Positions 7,371 through 16,297 of a DNA stretch of 64,000 nt are shown piece by piece. Position numbers and translations under genes: made by a program. Positions within the stretch are counted from its first letter, which is position 1. Each line of letters begins with the position of its first letter. Source of the stretch: JAVBNF01 sp031551725 (lineage in GTDB: Bacteria; Bacteroidota; Bacteroidia; Bacteroidales; P3); the NCBI GenBank assembly GCA_031551725.1, contig JAVBNF010000027.1, positions 3,296-67,295 of the forward strand. The letters are read 5' to 3'. The notes beneath the pieces were generated by a model. It searched no databases. It had not been told where the DNA came from and saw only the letters and a list, made by a program, of their open reading frames with translations.

Positions 7371-10040
7371 TTATTTAATATTATACGTTGTTTTGTAAAA
7401 CAACAAATAATCATCCACATTATTGGTGCCCAAAAGCACGTTTAAATTTTCTTCGGTGATCGGAAAAACTTTCACTTTCGATTTATCGATTCCGCCGAAT
7501 ACATATTCATTTTTATCAAGCGTATTGCTGTATTCCATGGCTTCGCCGGCGTCTTTGAAACCGGAAACATACACTAATTTTGTTCCGCCCATTGTTTTTT
7601 CACCGATGCTGTAGTTCTTGCTTCCGTACGATTGGCGGTTAAAGTCGGCAATCTTCGTTTGCAAAATCAAATAGCGGATTTCTTTTGATTGCGGCAATAC
7701 TACGCACATGTGTGCTGCTTTCAGATTTGTTTTGTAAGGCGATTGTTCCACTTGTTCGGGCGACAAACGTTGATTTGCTTTGGCGATGGAATCCTGAATA
7801 CGGCGTTCTTCCTGAATACGCTTTTGTTCTTCCGCTTGACGGCGCTGCTGTATTTCTCCTGCCGATTTCAGAGCATAATCAACCAATGCCATCAATTCCG
7901 AATCGGCAGCATATTGTGTTTTAACAGCCCGCAAACGTTCCTGCATTCCGGCCGCGTCATTATTCATTTTCCCATAGCTGAGGGCTTCCAAATATTTCAT
8001 GCGTCCCATCAAGGGCGAGTTTGGAAATTTACGTTCGGCATCTTGCACATTTTGAATTACGGTTGCGTAATTATCAATGTCGAAAGCCTCAAATGTGTAC
8101 TCATACAATTGCTCGTCTTCTCCGCCCGATTGCTGTTTTTTCGCGTAATTCGGATCGTTTATTTTTTTCGATTCGTCGCTGTTTGGAAATTCATTTTTCA
8201 ATAAATCGGCATATTTTTTCTTTGCGGAAGCGTTGTTTTGCAAATGATAAATACGATACAAATGGTAATAAACTTGTGGTTTGTAAGCCGTGTTCGGATA
8301 ATCTTTCAACAAGCGTTCGAACGATGCAATGGCGGCTTTTTGTTCTTCCAGTTTGTCAAAATAAATCAAACCGGAATTAAACAAAGCCGTTTCTACTTTG
8401 GTGTTTAAATCGGCAATTGCTTGTTCGTTTTCCGGCACATTTTCTAAATAATATTGTGGATCCGTTTTCGTTAAAACCGGTTTTTGTGCAGGAACGGCGG
8501 GTGTTTGATTGGAAAGATCCGACAGCGACGGATCTTCGCGCGTGTAGTCGATCGGTGCAATTTCCGGTTTCACGGTAAGCGCCCAATTGTCTTCAAACTC
8601 ACGGCGCCCCCATTTTTTCACAAATGCATTATATCCGAAATTACGTGCTTGCTCGTTGTAAAAATAAAAGTTGCTTCGTTCTTTCGGGGTTGTTGTTGTC
8701 GAACGTTTTTGTTTGGATTTTTCCTGTTCGGCCGCTTGTTCTTTTTTCGCGTTATCGGCTTGTTTTTCGGCATATTTTTGCTGATTGTCGGACGACATTT
8801 TTGCAATTTTTAACAAACTGTCGCCGGTTGAAATTTGCTCTAAATTCGCAACCAAATCCGACAAATTCTTAGCACGCAACTGCACTTTAAAATATTCCAA
8901 ATGCGACGGAGTTACAAGATCATTCGCAATAGCGTAATATTCCTGCGCTCCCAGATAATCCTTTTGAGCATAAAGCAAATCGGCCAATTCGACAGACGAA
9001 ATTAATTTTTGTTCTTTGTCTTCATCGCTTATTTCGACAGATTTTTTATAGAGTTCAATCGCTTTGTCGATTTGTTTGTTTTGGCGTTCAACTTTCCCCA
9101 AAACATAATAAATACGGCCAAAATATCGACTGTTCTTTTCGTCTTTCAACAAAACATTCAAATCGTGTTCGCATTTTGCCCATCCCTCTTTATTGCCAAG
9201 CCCGCCGCCCGATCCGTAGCAAAGCGCCAGATTCAAACGTGCGTTGAAATCCATTTCCAACGGCAGGTTTTTCTTCGTAAGCAATGCAAACATGTCGAGT
9301 GCTTTTTCCATTTCGCCCTCTTGCAGCCAAATTTGCGCAAGAATAAAACGCTGGCGATTTTTCAAATCACGTTCTTTGGTAATATCCACGCCGGTTTCCA
9401 ACCATGGAATGGCTTCGTTGTATTGTTTTTGACGAATATAATAATCCGCCATTACCAATGGAAGTTCTTTTTGTGTAATAGGTAAAAGTTCGGATTCTTT
9501 TGATCTCACTTGGTCAATTACAGAAATGGCCATATCGTAATCGCCTTGGATAATATATGAACGCGCCGCCCACAACATTGCTTCATAACGAACAGGATCC
9601 TTAGGGAAATTCCCGGAAATCACGTTAAAGACTGTACGCGCCATCGAGTAATCATGCATATATATGTACGCCTTGCCCATCAACAAATAAGCATCGTCGA
9701 TATGTATAACATGTTCTTGTCCTTTTAGATAGATAGAGTGTTTTTTGATGGTTTTACTCGCTTTCTGAATCGCACGGTTTAATTGCGCGCCGGTTACAAC
9801 CGTATCTTCAACGAAACCATATTGATAAACCGGAAGAATCTCGCTATAATTGTCGTGTCCAAGTCCTTTAAGAAGCGTAAGAGCTTCTTGCATAGCTTGA
9901 TCGCCGTTCCAATAAACGTTGTAATAACTTGTTAAATTATGATAATTTCTGCTGACAAACGTATTTTTCTTCGTTGAACACGTAGAAAACAATGCCATTA
10001 CAGAAAGAAAAATGATTATTTGATATATTTTTTTTAGCAT
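7371..10040 (-). CDS. porW: PorW/SprE-like TPR lipoprotein (type IX secretion / gliding)
   Basis: The 889-residue product begins with a lipoprotein signal (MALFSTC, lipidated Cys21) and then the conserved start TKKNTFVSRNYHNLTSYYNV characteristic of SprE/PorW. Many TPR units fill residues ~30-420. A Lys/Gln-rich low-complexity segment is near 420-450, more TPRs follow (about 550-720), and a small C-terminal alpha/beta region ends the protein. In the family this outer-membrane lipoprotein is needed for type IX secretion and, in gliders, motility. The PorE-like gene at 14272 is a second type IX-associated marker. No other T9SS gene is in the window. Confidence 0.78.
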   Translation of the reverse strand: MLKKIYQIIIFLSVMALFSTCSTKKNTFVSRNYHNLTSYYNVYWNGDQAMQEALTLLKGLGHDNYSEILPVYQYGFVEDTVVTGAQLNRAIQKASKTIKKHSIYLKGQEHVIHIDDAYLLMGKAYIYMHDYSMARTVFNVISGNFPKDPVRYEAMLWAARSYIIQGDYDMAISVIDQVRSKESELLPITQKELPLVMADYYIRQKQYNEAIPWLETGVDITKERDLKNRQRFILAQIWLQEGEMEKALDMFALLTKKNLPLEMDFNARLNLALCYGSGGGLGNKEGWAKCEHDLNVLLKDEKNSRYFGRIYYVLGKVERQNKQIDKAIELYKKSVEISDEDKEQKLISSVELADLLYAQKDYLGAQEYYAIANDLVTPSHLEYFKVQLRAKNLSDLVANLEQISTGDSLLKIAKMSSDNQQKYAEKQADNAKKEQAAEQEKSKQKRSTTTTPKERSNFYFYNEQARNFGYNAFVKKWGRREFEDNWALTVKPEIAPIDYTREDPSLSDLSNQTPAVPAQKPVLTKTDPQYYLENVPENEQAIADLNTKVETALFNSGLIYFDKLEEQKAAIASFERLLKDYPNTAYKPQVYYHLYRIYHLQNNASAKKKYADLLKNEFPNSDESKKINDPNYAKKQQSGGEDEQLYEYTFEAFDIDNYATVIQNVQDAERKFPNSPLMGRMKYLEALSYGKMNNDAAGMQERLRAVKTQYAADSELMALVDYALKSAGEIQQRRQAEEQKRIQEERRIQDSIAKANQRLSPEQVEQSPYKTNLKAAHMCVVLPQSKEIRYLILQTKIADFNRQSYGSKNYSIGEKTMGGTKLVYVSGFKDAGEAMEYSNTLDKNEYVFGGIDKSKVKVFPITEENLNVLLGTNNVDDYLLFYKTTYNIK

Positions 10041-10046
10041 CGTCTT

Positions 10047-10077
10047 TGTTAAAACAAAAAAAATTCCGTTCTTTGCA
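10047..10077 (+). promoter_or_regulatory. Possible promoter of the C1 peptidase gene
   Basis: TTG near 10047 and a TTTG-ending -7 box (TTCTTTG, ending at 10075) are spaced about 20 bp apart and lie ~35 bp before the ATG. The TA of the -7 consensus is missing, so support is moderate. Confidence 0.4.
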
Positions 10078-10108
10078 TTTATAAAAGTAACAAAAATACA
10101 AAAAAATC

Positions 10109-11302
10109 ATGAAATCTGCTAAAAATTTATTCATCGGCACTTTATTATTATTGCTGACGAATTTTGTTTTCGCTCAAAATCAGGCGGTTTATCAATTTAC
10201 AGCCGTTAAAGATTTAAAAGCAACATCTGTAAAAAATCAATTTCGCAGCTCCACTTGCTGGAGTTTTTCGACACTTTCGATGATCGAATCGGAAATTTTG
10301 CGCATTTCCCAAAAAGAAGTAGACCTTTCGGAAATGTTTATTGTTTATGAATCATACATGGCTAAAGCCGACCGTTATGTGCGTTTGCACGGTGAATGTA
10401 ATTTTCCTGCCGGCGGCTCCAGCATTGACGTTATCAACGTTTGGAAAATGTACGGCTTGATGCCCGATGCTGCTTACAAAGGCCTCGAATACGGCGAAGA
10501 AAAACACAATCACAAAGATATGGATAAGGTGTTGAAAAGCTATATTTCCGGTATTGCCAATGAAGAAACCAAAAGCGTTTCCGCGAATTGGAAAAAAACA
10601 TTTACGGCGATGTTGGAATCTTATTTGGGCAATCCGCCCGCCGAATTTGTGGTTGACGGCAAAAAATATACAGCCAAAACATACGCCGAATCGCTTAAAA
10701 TCAATCCGGATGATTATGTAAAATTATCATCATTCACACATCATCCGTTCTACACTCAATTTGCGTTGGAAGTGCCCGACAATTGGGCACACGGAACGGT
10801 TTACAATGTTACAATCGACGAACTTCAACGCGTTGCAGAAAATGCAATCAACAATGGATACACGGTTGCATGGGGCGGCGATGTAAGTGAAAAAGGATTT
10901 TCGTGGAAAAACGGAGTGGCCATTATTCCGGACGAACAAAATCAGGATAATAGCGGAACCGACCGCGATAAATGGGAATCCATGTCGAGCAAAGATAAAA
11001 CGGCCGAGGTTTATAAATTCGAGAAAATCGTAAAAGAAATGACCGTTACGCAAGAAATGCGCCAAAAAGCTTTCGATAATTATTCTACCACCGACGATCA
11101 CGGCATGCACATTACCGGTTTGGCAAAAGACCAAAACGGAAATGTTTATTTCAAAGTGAAAAATTCTTGGGATGTAGATAATCCGTATCAAGGATATTTA
11201 TATATGTCGATGCCTTTCTTCCGTTACAAAACCATGGATATTATGGTGCATAAAAATGCGCTTCCGGCGGATGTTAAAGCGAAATTGAATTTGGTAAAGT
11301 AA
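10109..11302 (+). CDS. Secreted C1 (papain/bleomycin-hydrolase-like) cysteine peptidase
   Basis: The 397-residue product has a clear signal peptide (NLFIGTLLLLLTNFVFAQ). The catalytic set is present: Gln44 of the oxyanion hole, Cys50 in SSTCWSFS, His in DDHGMHITGL and Asn in KVKNSWD. The order and C-terminal placement of His/Asn match aminopeptidase C/bleomycin hydrolase. Unlike the cytosolic PepC family it is exported, so it probably trims peptides in the periplasm or outside the cell. It is transcribed divergently from the porW-like gene across a 68-bp gap. Confidence 0.85.
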   Translation: MKSAKNLFIGTLLLLLTNFVFAQNQAVYQFTAVKDLKATSVKNQFRSSTCWSFSTLSMIESEILRISQKEVDLSEMFIVYESYMAKADRYVRLHGECNFPAGGSSIDVINVWKMYGLMPDAAYKGLEYGEEKHNHKDMDKVLKSYISGIANEETKSVSANWKKTFTAMLESYLGNPPAEFVVDGKKYTAKTYAESLKINPDDYVKLSSFTHHPFYTQFALEVPDNWAHGTVYNVTIDELQRVAENAINNGYTVAWGGDVSEKGFSWKNGVAIIPDEQNQDNSGTDRDKWESMSSKDKTAEVYKFEKIVKEMTVTQEMRQKAFDNYSTTDDHGMHITGLAKDQNGNVYFKVKNSWDVDNPYQGYLYMSMPFFRYKTMDIMVHKNALPADVKAKLNLVK

Positions 11303-11315
11303 AAATAAGGATTGA

Positions 11316-11363
11316 GGATTGAAGGTTGAGGATTGTCAACCCTCAATCCTCAACCTTCAATCC
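11316..11363. repeat. Perfect 20-bp inverted repeat abutting the recX start
   Basis: GGATTGAAGGTTGAGGATTG (11316-11335) is followed by an 8-nt loop and its exact complement (11344-11363). The hairpin ends one base before the recX ATG at 11365. Its arms are the same GGATTGAGG-type sequence seen inside polA and near 14390. It could terminate the peptidase transcript (no T-run follows) or hide the recX start. Confidence 0.75.
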
Positions 11364-11364
11364 T

Positions 11365-11835
11365 ATGAAATCTCTTTCCGTTTCCCAAGCACTCGAAAAA
11401 GCGCGTAAATACTGCGATTTCCAAGACCGGTATCAGCAAGAGTTGCGTGACAAATTATATGCATGGGGCATGTTTCCGGAAGAAGTCGAGAGCATTATTG
11501 CTACGCTTATTTCCGAAAACTACCTCAACGAAGAACGTTTTGCACGTGCATTTGCACGCGGTAAATTTCGCATAAAAGGCTGGGGACGGATTAAAATCAA
11601 ATTAGAACTAAAGCACCGAAAAATCAGCGATTACTGCATTAAACAAGCATTAAAAGAAATCGACGATAAAGAATATATGCAAATGCTCCGGAAAATTATT
11701 GATAAGAAAACTCAATTGCTAAAGTCCGAACGTTTGCAAATCACGCGTCAGCGGAAAGCGGCGGCTTATGCCATTTCGCGCGGATTTGAAGCCGATTTGG
11801 TGTGGGATATTATAAAATTAGAAAACGAATTATAA
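11365..11835 (+). CDS. recX: Regulatory protein RecX
   Basis: RecX binds RecA filaments and limits recombinase activity in the cytoplasm. The 156-residue product has the typical triple-helical repeats: CDFQDRYQQELRDKL..., FPEEVESIIATLISENYLNEERFARAFARGKF and WGRIKIKLELKHRKISDYCI. The ATG at 11365 begins MKSLSVSQALEKARKYC as in the family. The longer frame from 11326 would translate the hairpin repeat and is not preferred. No recA is nearby. The PhnA-like gene follows 4 bp downstream. Confidence 0.88.
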   Translation: MKSLSVSQALEKARKYCDFQDRYQQELRDKLYAWGMFPEEVESIIATLISENYLNEERFARAFARGKFRIKGWGRIKIKLELKHRKISDYCIKQALKEIDDKEYMQMLRKIIDKKTQLLKSERLQITRQRKAAAYAISRGFEADLVWDIIKLENEL

Positions 11836-11839
11836 AATT

Positions 11840-12172
11840 ATGACTGAACCAACGAACTGCCCGATTTGTAAAAAAGAAAATATTTATTTCGACGGATCGC
11901 TTTATGTATGTCCGGATTGCGGACACGAATGGATGCCGGGAGAAGAAGCCGAAGAAGAGAAAGCGCCTGTTTGCAAAGATAGCAACGGAAACGTTTTAGT
12001 AGACGGAGATTCGGTAACCGTAATCAAAAGTCTGGATGTAAAAGGTTCTTCGATGGTGATTAAACAGGGTACTCGAATTAAAAATATTCGTTTGACCGAT
12101 AATCCGGAAGAAGTGGATTGCAAAGTTGAAGGAAGTAGTATTGTTCTGAAAACGTGTTTCTTGAAGAAATAG
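11840..12172 (+). CDS. PhnA/YjdM-family zinc-ribbon protein
   Basis: The 110-residue product has an N-terminal zinc ribbon (CPICKKENIYF, CPDCGHEW) and the C-terminal PhnA domain with DSNGNVLVDGDSVTVIKSLDVKGSS and LKTCFLKK. This small conserved family was once called alkylphosphonate uptake protein, but its biochemical role is unsettled and no phn genes are nearby. It is probably cotranscribed with recX (4-bp gap). Confidence 0.85.
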   Translation: MTEPTNCPICKKENIYFDGSLYVCPDCGHEWMPGEEAEEEKAPVCKDSNGNVLVDGDSVTVIKSLDVKGSSMVIKQGTRIKNIRLTDNPEEVDCKVEGSSIVLKTCFLKK

Positions 12173-12205
12173 TCAAAAAAGGGTGTTCGAAAAGAGGACG
12201 GGCTT

Positions 12206-12236
12206 TTGCATATTTCCGAAAAAAATCGTAATTTAG
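12206..12236 (+). promoter_or_regulatory. Promoter of ftsX
   Basis: TTG (12206-12208), a 20-bp spacer and TAATTTAG (12229-12236) lie 22 bp before the GTG start. This is one mismatch from the Bacteroidota -7 box. Confidence 0.6.
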
Positions 12237-12258
12237 CAGTTTAAAATTATTTCAAATC

Positions 12259-13134
12259 GTGTTGACAGAAGAAAAATATCAAAAGCGCCGCCTGCGTAGC
12301 TCTTATGTTTCCGCAGTAGTCAGTATTACGTTGGTGCTTTTTTTAGTGGGCATTCAAGGACTGATTATTTTGCATACGCAAAAACTTTCCCGCTATGTAC
12401 GTGAAAATATAGGATTTACAGTCATTCTTAATGATGGAACCAAAGAAGCTGATATTGCCAAATTGCAAAAAACATTGGATGTGTCGCCTTTCGTGAAATC
12501 GACGGAATATATTACCAAAGAACAGGCTGCAAAAGAATTGCAAGCCGATTTAGGTGAAAATTTTGTTGATTTTCTCGGATATAACCCGCTTCTGCCTTCA
12601 CTCGAAATCCGCATGCATGCCGAGTATGCCAATAACGACAGTCTTGCGAAAATTGAAAAACTTGTAACGGCTTTGCCTGAAGTAAAAGAAGTGTATTATC
12701 AAAAAGATTTGGTGCAAAAAATTAATGACAATGTAGCCCGCATCAGTGCCGGACTGATTACGTTCGGTGTTTTGTTGTTATTAATTGCCGTTACGTTGAT
12801 TAACAGTACCATCCGTCTTTCCGTTTATGCAAAACGGTTAACTATTAAAACAATGCAGTTGGTAGGGGCAACTCCTGCTTTTATCAGTCGTCCGTTTGTG
12901 TTGAAAGGAATTATACAAGGGCTTACGGCCGCAATTATTGCAAATGTTCTTTTATTTTTTACAATTACATATCTTGAAGCCAAAATTCCCGAATTGGTAT
13001 CGCTTCAAGATTTTGGAATTTTTATGATTTTATTCATTTTTATATTTATTATCGGTGGCTTGTTTACATGGGTTTCATCCTATTTTGCTGTTCGTAAATT
13101 TATAAAAATGAGTTCAGACGCGATACATTATTAA
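12259..13134 (+). CDS. ftsX: Cell division protein FtsX
   Basis: FtsX is the membrane subunit of FtsEX, which couples ATP hydrolysis to activation of septal peptidoglycan hydrolases. The 291-residue product has one N-terminal membrane segment, a periplasmic domain (about 50-160) and three C-terminal segments (about 170-190, 215-240 and 255-280), the family layout. The start codon is GTG. No ftsE lies beside it, so in this genome ftsE must be elsewhere. It heads a run with the DUF3098 gene and uppP. Confidence 0.9.
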   Translation: MLTEEKYQKRRLRSSYVSAVVSITLVLFLVGIQGLIILHTQKLSRYVRENIGFTVILNDGTKEADIAKLQKTLDVSPFVKSTEYITKEQAAKELQADLGENFVDFLGYNPLLPSLEIRMHAEYANNDSLAKIEKLVTALPEVKEVYYQKDLVQKINDNVARISAGLITFGVLLLLIAVTLINSTIRLSVYAKRLTIKTMQLVGATPAFISRPFVLKGIIQGLTAAIIANVLLFFTITYLEAKIPELVSLQDFGIFMILFIFIFIIGGLFTWVSSYFAVRKFIKMSSDAIHY

Positions 13135-13199
13135 CAATCTCGAATTTTGGATTTCGAATTATTGCAAATCCGAAATTCCAAATCCGAAATAAAAAAATT

Positions 13200-13484
13200 A
13201 TGGCAACTAAAACTACAAAAACAACAGCATCTCCTGCAAAAGAGAAAAAAGATTTCAAACTCGATTTTGCTTTCGGCCGTGAAAATTATATTTTGATGTT
13301 TATCGGTTTGGGTTTTTTGGCCCTGGGTTATCTGTTGATGACAGGTGGCGGATCAGATGATCCAAACGTATTCAGCGAAAGTTTGTTCGATTTTCGCCGT
13401 TTGCAGTTGGCGCCGATCTTACTTGTGCTAGGTTTTATCATCGAGATTGTGGCTATTATGAAACGTCCGAAAGACCGCGCATAG
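13200..13484 (+). CDS. DUF3098 family small membrane protein
   Basis: The product is 94 residues, with a Lys/Thr-rich N-terminus and two predicted membrane helices (YILMFIGLGFLALGYLLMTG and PILLVLGFIIEIVAIM). This matches the DUF3098 proteins that sit between ftsX and uppP in Bacteroidota. Function is unknown; the conserved neighbourhood hints at the cell envelope. It ends 3 bp before uppP and is likely cotranscribed. The 65-bp gap before it contains a palindromic TTTCGGATTT-type repeat. Confidence 0.8.
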   Translation: MATKTTKTTASPAKEKKDFKLDFAFGRENYILMFIGLGFLALGYLLMTGGGSDDPNVFSESLFDFRRLQLAPILLVLGFIIEIVAIMKRPKDRA

Positions 13485-13487
13485 TTT

Positions 13488-14264
13488 ATGAGTAGTTTTG
13501 AAGCTTTTTTCCTTGGACTTCTACAAGGATTGACGGAGTTTTTGCCCGTCAGCAGCAGCGGTCATCTCGAAATCGGGAAAGCCATTTTAGGAACGGAAAT
13601 CAAAGACGATTTGCTTTTTACGGTGATGCTCCACGCAGCAACTGTTTTGAGTACTATTTGCGCATTTTATAAAGAAATCGGCAAACTGTTTGCCGGACTT
13701 TTCCGCTTCGGGTGGAATGAAGAAACACAATACATCGCGAAAATAATTGTATCCATGATTCCGGTGGGAATTGTCGGCGTTTTCTTTAAAGAAGAGGTTG
13801 AACAATTGTTTGGAAACGGATTATTTTTAGTTGGTTGCATGTTGTTGCTTACCGCATTATTATTAACGTTGGCATATTATAAGAAATCCGGAAATAAAGA
13901 ATTGACATTTAAAAATACGTTTGTCATCGGTATTTCGCAGGCAATAGCCATCTTTCCGGGCTTGTCGCGTTCGGGTACAACCATTGCCACCGGACTTTTG
14001 CTTGGTTGCAAACGTGAACAAATTGCGCAATTCTCATTTTTAATGGTTCTTCTTCCGATTTTAGGAGAAAATTTTCTGGATTTAATCGGTGGTGAATTTG
14101 CAAATAACGGTATCGGCACAACACCGATGTTGATTGGCTTTGTAACTGCTTTTGTAAGCGGATTTATCGCTTGCAAATGGATGATTAAAATTGTACAGAA
14201 AGGCAAGTTGATTTATTTTGCTATTTATTGTGCCTGCGCCGGTCTGTTAGCTATTTTTATATAA
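13488..14264 (+). CDS. uppP: Undecaprenyl-diphosphatase UppP (BacA type)
   Basis: This enzyme dephosphorylates undecaprenyl pyrophosphate to recycle the lipid carrier for peptidoglycan and glycan export. The 258-residue polytopic membrane protein carries both family signatures: GLTEFLPVSSSGHLEIG near residues 15-31 and FPGLSRSGTTIATGLLLG near 155-173. It is the third gene of the ftsX-DUF3098-uppP run and complements the dcw cluster functionally. Confidence 0.96.
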   Translation: MSSFEAFFLGLLQGLTEFLPVSSSGHLEIGKAILGTEIKDDLLFTVMLHAATVLSTICAFYKEIGKLFAGLFRFGWNEETQYIAKIIVSMIPVGIVGVFFKEEVEQLFGNGLFLVGCMLLLTALLLTLAYYKKSGNKELTFKNTFVIGISQAIAIFPGLSRSGTTIATGLLLGCKREQIAQFSFLMVLLPILGENFLDLIGGEFANNGIGTTPMLIGFVTAFVSGFIACKWMIKIVQKGKLIYFAIYCACAGLLAIFI

Positions 14265-14271
14265 AATTGCA

Positions 14272-16296
14272 ATGAGAAAAATCATGAGATTACAATGGTT
14301 GACAAGGTTACGAGTTAACAAGTTAACAAGTGATTGCAGAAATTCTATTCCGCGATTTTGCATTTTTGCGCTTTTGCTTGCAACCCTCAACCCTCAATCC
14401 TCAATCCTCGCCCAAACCATTAGCCGAAAGGCGCAACAATATCACGATAAAGCGCTTGAATATTATGAATCCGGACAATTTCAAGAAGCGTTGCTGCAAT
14501 CTCGCTTGGCGTTGAAAGAATATCCGCGTTATTTTGAAATGTATCAATTACAAGCGGCTATTTATACGGATCTGAAAGAAAAAGACAGCACAATTGCCGC
14601 ATACCGCCATGCATTGGATATTGATCCAAATGTACATGTGCCGACTTATTATTACTTGGCCGAACTTGAGTTGCAGCAAGGTTATTACGCCGAAGCGGCG
14701 GCTCATTTGGATGCCTATCTTTACAAAACAAATAATGCAAATGCATATAAACCGAATGCGTCATCCAAACTTCAAGACAAAGCCAATCTCTTGAAAATAA
14801 AAATTGATGCCGCATTGAAAATGTATCGAAATCCGGTCGATTTCAAACCGGAAAATTTGGGCGACAGCATCAATACTGTTTGGGATGAATATTTGCCGAC
14901 ATTGACTGTTGACGGGAAAACGCTTGTGATTACGCGTCGCTTGCCCAAACCCGACCAACAAGAAGCCAAGCAACCGGTTTTGGAAGAAGATTTTTATATA
15001 AGCATGCTTTCCGATAGCGGTGTTTGGATGAAAGCGCATCGTATGCCCGAGCCAATCAGCACCAACGATAATGAAGGCGCGCAGAGTATTTCTGCCGACG
15101 GTCGCTATTTGTATTTTTCCGGTTGCAACCGCCGCGACGGCTACGGTGGATGTGATATTTATGTTTCCGTGAAACGAAATGGAAAGTGGTCGCGCCCCTT
15201 TAATATCGGGGAGCCTGTGAACACTGAGCAATGGGAATCGCAACCGTGCTTGGCGCCTGATGAACGCACCTTGTATTTCGCTTCTACGCGTAGGGGAGGA
15301 TATGGCGGAAGCGATATTTGGAAAACCGTTTTACAAGATGATGGCATGTGGTCGGTACCCGAAAATTTGGGCGACAGCATCAATACGTCCGGAAACGAAA
15401 CCACTCCGTTTATTCATTACGATAATCAAACCTTGTATTTTTCTTCCAACGGTCATTCGGGAATGGGCGGTATGGATGTGTTTTATGCAAAAAAGAAAAA
15501 AGACGGAACATGGAATAAGCCCGTAAATTTGGGCTATCCCATCAATACACATTCGGATGAAGCAAGTTTGATTGTGAGTGCCGATGGAAAAACGGCCTAT
15601 TTTTCTTCCGATAAATTCGGGGGGAAAGGTCGTCAGGATATTTATCGATTCGAATTATATAAAGAGGCGCAACCTAAGCTCGTTTCCTATATGGAAGGGC
15701 AGTTGCTGGATGAAAATCATCATCCCGTTATAGGGAAATTGCAAGTGATTAACCTGGAAACAGGCGAGCTTGCTTCTCAAACCGTTTCCGATTCCGCAAC
15801 CGGGAAATATTTGTTGAGCACGCCCACGCAAGAACCATACGCAATCAATGTTTCCAAAGAAGGTTATTTGTTTTATTCCGAAAATTTGGAAATCACAAAT
15901 ACAGCTTCCGTTAAGCCGCAGCAAAAAGACATTGAGCTCAAGCCTGTAAAAATAGGGGAAAGTATTGTGTTGAATAATATTTTCTTTGAAGTAAATAGCT
16001 ATGAATTACGCAAAGAATCGGCTGTTGAACTTGAGAAATTACGCGATTTATTGGTGAAAAATCCGAAAATCAGAATTGAAATCAGCGGTCATACCGATAA
16101 TACCGGTGGCGAAGCGATGAACATTAAGCTGTCGGAACAACGTGCAAAAGCAATTTACGATTATTTGGTGCAAAGCGGAATACCTGCAAGTCGGCTTGCT
16201 TACAAAGGCTATGGTTTTCGCAAGCCCATCGCTTCAAACGATACGGAAGAAGGTCGTGCGCAAAATCGCCGTACAGAAATAAAAATTATTGAATAA
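14272..16296 (+). CDS. OmpA-family protein with TPR and PD40 repeats (PorE-like)
   Basis: The 674-residue product has, in order, a signal segment (about 25-48), TPRs (about 50-150), a beta-propeller of PD40/WD40-like repeats (about 190-460; YLYFSGCNRRDGYGGCDIY, LYFASTRRGGYGGSDIW), a carboxypeptidase-regulatory-like beta domain (about 470-555) and an OmpA C-terminal peptidoglycan-binding domain (ISGHTDNTGGEAMNIKLSEQRAKAI). This layout matches PorE-type proteins that anchor the type IX secretion system to peptidoglycan. The N-terminus is partly encoded by dispersed repeats (GAGTTAACAAGTTAACAAG, and CCTCAATCC units encoding LNPQSSI), so the start could be 14272 or 14284. Confidence 0.8.
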   Translation: MRKIMRLQWLTRLRVNKLTSDCRNSIPRFCIFALLLATLNPQSSILAQTISRKAQQYHDKALEYYESGQFQEALLQSRLALKEYPRYFEMYQLQAAIYTDLKEKDSTIAAYRHALDIDPNVHVPTYYYLAELELQQGYYAEAAAHLDAYLYKTNNANAYKPNASSKLQDKANLLKIKIDAALKMYRNPVDFKPENLGDSINTVWDEYLPTLTVDGKTLVITRRLPKPDQQEAKQPVLEEDFYISMLSDSGVWMKAHRMPEPISTNDNEGAQSISADGRYLYFSGCNRRDGYGGCDIYVSVKRNGKWSRPFNIGEPVNTEQWESQPCLAPDERTLYFASTRRGGYGGSDIWKTVLQDDGMWSVPENLGDSINTSGNETTPFIHYDNQTLYFSSNGHSGMGGMDVFYAKKKKDGTWNKPVNLGYPINTHSDEASLIVSADGKTAYFSSDKFGGKGRQDIYRFELYKEAQPKLVSYMEGQLLDENHHPVIGKLQVINLETGELASQTVSDSATGKYLLSTPTQEPYAINVSKEGYLFYSENLEITNTASVKPQQKDIELKPVKIGESIVLNNIFFEVNSYELRKESAVELEKLRDLLVKNPKIRIEISGHTDNTGGEAMNIKLSEQRAKAIYDYLVQSGIPASRLAYKGYGFRKPIASNDTEEGRAQNRRTEIKIIE

Positions 16297-16297
16297 A

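Noticed and set aside
10730..11191. A 153-codon open frame on the minus strand inside the C1 peptidase gene.
   Set aside because: It is antisense to a well-supported gene with catalytic motifs, shows no domain and has no start context.
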